Positions 5,557 through 6,604 of a stretch of 6,604 nt of DNA are shown here, in pieces. The notes below the pieces were generated by a model. That model was not told the origin of the DNA and did not search any database. It saw nothing but the letters and a program-made list of their open reading frames with translations. Positions within the stretch are counted from its first letter, which is position 1; each line of letters opens with the position of its first letter. Origin of the DNA: DRVP01 sp964604045. GTDB lineage: Archaea; Thermoproteota; Bathyarchaeia; Bathyarchaeales; Bathycorpusculaceae. The stretch is from the NCBI GenBank assembly GCA_964604045.1, contig CAZRXM010000052.1, positions 1-6,604 of the forward strand, read 5' to 3'. A program made the translations under genes and the position numbers.

Positions 5557-6144
5557 TTAGACCCGCAAATACTCTTCCAGCAAGCCTTCCCGCTCCAGTT
5601 TTCCCAACCAGTCCACGATGCCCACATAACATCTCCTAGAACCATTTAAGATTTCAAGGATCTCCGCCACAACCTCCTCAACACTTTTGCCTGAAGCGTC
5701 TATCTCACAGACTTTTTCGTTTCCATAAGCCTTTAAAGCGTCCACGAGGCAAACGTCTAAAATTTCCGCAGCTAAATTTTCCCAAAGCTTGTTTCCAGCG
5801 AAGCCAGCTTTTTCCATGAAACGCCGCAGCTCAACGGGGTCACGTCTTAGAACGAAGACGTGGGTTGCAAGCTTCTTGGGAACAACGTTTGCGGCGTAAT
5901 GTCCATCAACCACAACCGTCTGTTCGCCACAATCCTCAACTATCCTGCGGATCACCCTCCTCATACGTTGTTCATCCACAACCAAAGTATCCCTCCTCTC
6001 ATCCTTGCCGAGAACAAGACCCCGTTTCAAGGCAAGCTCTGTTAAATTCACGTACAAAGCGTTAAGCTTTTCAGCCAACAAACGCGCCACAGAAGTCTTA
6101 CCAACACAAGGCGTGCCAGTAACCAAAACAACCCGTTTACCCAT
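5557..6144 (-). CDS. Adenylate kinase-like ATPase, Fap7/AK6 (hCINAP) family
   Basis: About 195 residues from the chosen ATG. The Walker A loop GTPCVGKT (10-17) follows the first strand directly; the usual family form is GTPGVGKT, so a Cys replaces one Gly. The nucleotide-binding LVVDEQRMR follows (55-63). The Walker B variant VVVDGHYA (77-84) contains the D-x-H pattern diagnostic of AK6/Fap7. RRDPVELRRFM and KLWENLAAEIL (about 100-128) correspond to the LID region. A C-terminal tail, VDWLGKLEREGLLEEYL, is common in archaeal members. Archaeal Fap7 binds ribosomal protein uS11 and takes part in small-subunit maturation, besides adenylate kinase/ATPase activity. A TTG at 6153 and ATG at 6150 are also in frame. 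The ATG at 6144 is preferred because homologs begin just before the first strand, but no site has a strong Shine-Dalgarno. It is divergent from the RNase P RNA gene. Confidence 0.9.
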   Translation of the reverse strand: MGKRVVLVTGTPCVGKTSVARLLAEKLNALYVNLTELALKRGLVLGKDERRDTLVVDEQRMRRVIRRIVEDCGEQTVVVDGHYAANVVPKKLATHVFVLRRDPVELRRFMEKAGFAGNKLWENLAAEILDVCLVDALKAYGNEKVCEIDASGKSVEEVVAEILEILNGSRRCYVGIVDWLGKLEREGLLEEYLRV

Positions 6145-6192
6145 AAACATCAACCATCAAACTTCAACATACAACGCAATGAAGCCCCAAAA

Positions 6193-6200
6193 CATTTATC
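6193..6200 (+). promoter_or_regulatory. TATA-like promoter element of RNase P RNA
   Basis: CATTTATC is centred about 27 bp upstream of the inferred 5' end of the RNA (6224), after an A-rich CCCCAAAA that could be the TFB-binding element. Its complement, GATAAATG, could also serve the divergent kinase gene, giving a leader of about 20-30 nt. Confidence 0.45.
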
Positions 6201-6223
6201 GACCACATCAACATAAAACATTT

Positions 6224-6545
6224 CGGGCTGGCGAGTTGGCGTGTGGCTTTCGGGCCGAACCCCATGAGGCCTGAGGAAACTCCGCCCACGCGTAGAAGTG
6301 CAACGCCCGCAAGGGCGTAGGGCGAGAGCCCTGGCAACGGAGCAGAAACGGAACGTCCACCCAGCAGATGCCAATGAGGCATGCTAAGTTGTCGAGGATG
6401 CTGGGTGGAAACGGTGAAACGGCCGTCCTGCACGTGGAAAGGGCAAACAGCGCTGATGAGGATTCTACCCAAAGCGCAGGTAGCCCGATTAGCCGAATGC
6501 CACAAAAACAGAAGGCGGGTTATCGCCAACACGCCAGCCCGGCAA
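6224..6545 (+). ncRNA. rnpB: RNase P RNA (archaeal, type A-like)
   Basis: This is the catalytic RNA of ribonuclease P, which removes 5' leaders from pre-tRNAs. Conserved region I, GAGGAAACTCCGCCC, is at 6273-6287 and region V, ACAGAAGGCGGGTTAT, at 6508-6523; their CCGCC (6282-6286) and GGCGG (6514-6518) form the catalytic P4 helix. The ends close with P1, CGGGCTGGCG (6224-6233) to CGCCAGCCCG (6532-6541), and P2, GTTGGCG (6235-6241) to CGCCAAC (6524-6530). Inside are GNRA-capped hairpins at 6304-6317 (CGCCC-GCAA-GGGCG) and 6319-6332 (AGGGC-GAGA-GCCCT), and a perfect 11-bp P10/P11 arm (6356-6366 with 6399-6409) holding a P12-like hairpin (6368-6382). The two hairpins after P4 suggest a P8-containing type A rather than the reduced M or T types. 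Length is about 320 nt, normal for archaea. Ends are inferred from P1, so either may be off by a few bases. Confidence 0.96.
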
Positions 6546-6556
6546 GGTGAAAATGT

Positions 6557-6568
6557 TTAAATTTATAT
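6557..6568 (+). promoter_or_regulatory. TATA-like element at the right edge
   Basis: TTAAATTTATAT lies just after the RNase P RNA gene. A start site 25-27 bp downstream would fall near 6590, just before an ATG at 6596. It is probably the promoter of the next gene. Confidence 0.45.
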
Positions 6569-6595
6569 GTCATGTGAAAATGTTTTGGGATTGTT

Positions 6596-6604
6596 ATGCC
6601 CGTT
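6596..6604 (+). CDS. Possible start of an off-window gene
   Basis: Only three codons (ATG CCC GTT) are visible, so no product can be named. The ATG is placed for a near-leaderless transcript from the TATA-like element about 30 bp upstream. A second ATG in another frame, at 6580, is also open to the window edge. The choice between them needs the downstream sequence. Confidence 0.25.

Noticed and set aside
6454..6472. TGATGAGG resembling a C box of a C/D guide RNA
   Set aside because: It lies within the folded RNase P RNA and has no matching D box and guide arrangement.
6368..6550. 60-residue open frame on the plus strand, with further frames at 6005-6274 (+), 6150-6374 (-) and 6164-6532 (-)
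   Set aside because: They fall in or run into the RNase P RNA gene, whose paired helices and conserved regions explain the sequence. The translations show no domain.

Overview
The window is archaeal chromosome, most likely from an uncultivated Thermoproteota lineage such as Bathyarchaeia. The archaeal assignment is firm. It carries a Pelota ribosome-rescue factor, a Fap7/AK6-type kinase, an Ncs6/TtuA-type tRNA thiolase with terminal zinc fingers, an archaeal type A-like RNase P RNA, TATA-type promoters about 26 bp from inferred transcript starts, and a tRNA-Ala without encoded CCA. The Bathyarchaeia label is weaker. It rests on how closely the decayed integrase resembles, from memory, integrases common in that group.

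Layout. Positions 1-197 are AT-rich (about 14% GC in the first 80 bases, hand count) and I see no gene there. A decayed tyrosine-recombinase (integrase) gene follows on the minus strand (about 198-627), directly downstream of an intact tRNA-Ala(GGC) gene (655-729, minus). The rest is dense and intact: a two-CBS-domain protein and Pelota (both plus); a minimal nucleotidyltransferase (minus) convergent with Pelota; the tRNA 2-thiolation enzyme (plus) divergent from it; a ZIP metal transporter (plus); a small zinc-ribbon protein (minus) convergent with ZIP; a PD-(D/E)XK-like nuclease-fold protein (plus); a Fap7-like kinase (minus) convergent with it; and the RNase P RNA gene (plus) divergent from the kinase. 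A promoter-like element for an off-window gene lies at the right edge.

The dominant theme is the RNA side of translation. tRNA-Ala is a substrate, RNase P trims tRNA 5' ends, the Ncs6-like enzyme thiolates wobble uridines, the Fap7-like kinase matures the small subunit, and Pelota rescues stalled ribosomes. The genes alternate strands, so this is a neighbourhood rather than a single operon. The CBS protein and Pelota are the only plausible co-transcribed same-strand pair. Packing is tight: two convergent pairs overlap by exactly 4 bp at their stop codons and a third is separated by 4 bp.

No CRISPR array, intact insertion sequence or defence island is visible. The least explained items are the multiply frameshifted integrase at the tRNA 3' end, the nuclease-fold protein whose catalytic E-x-K position reads W-I-K, and the stand-alone nucleotidyltransferase next to Pelota.
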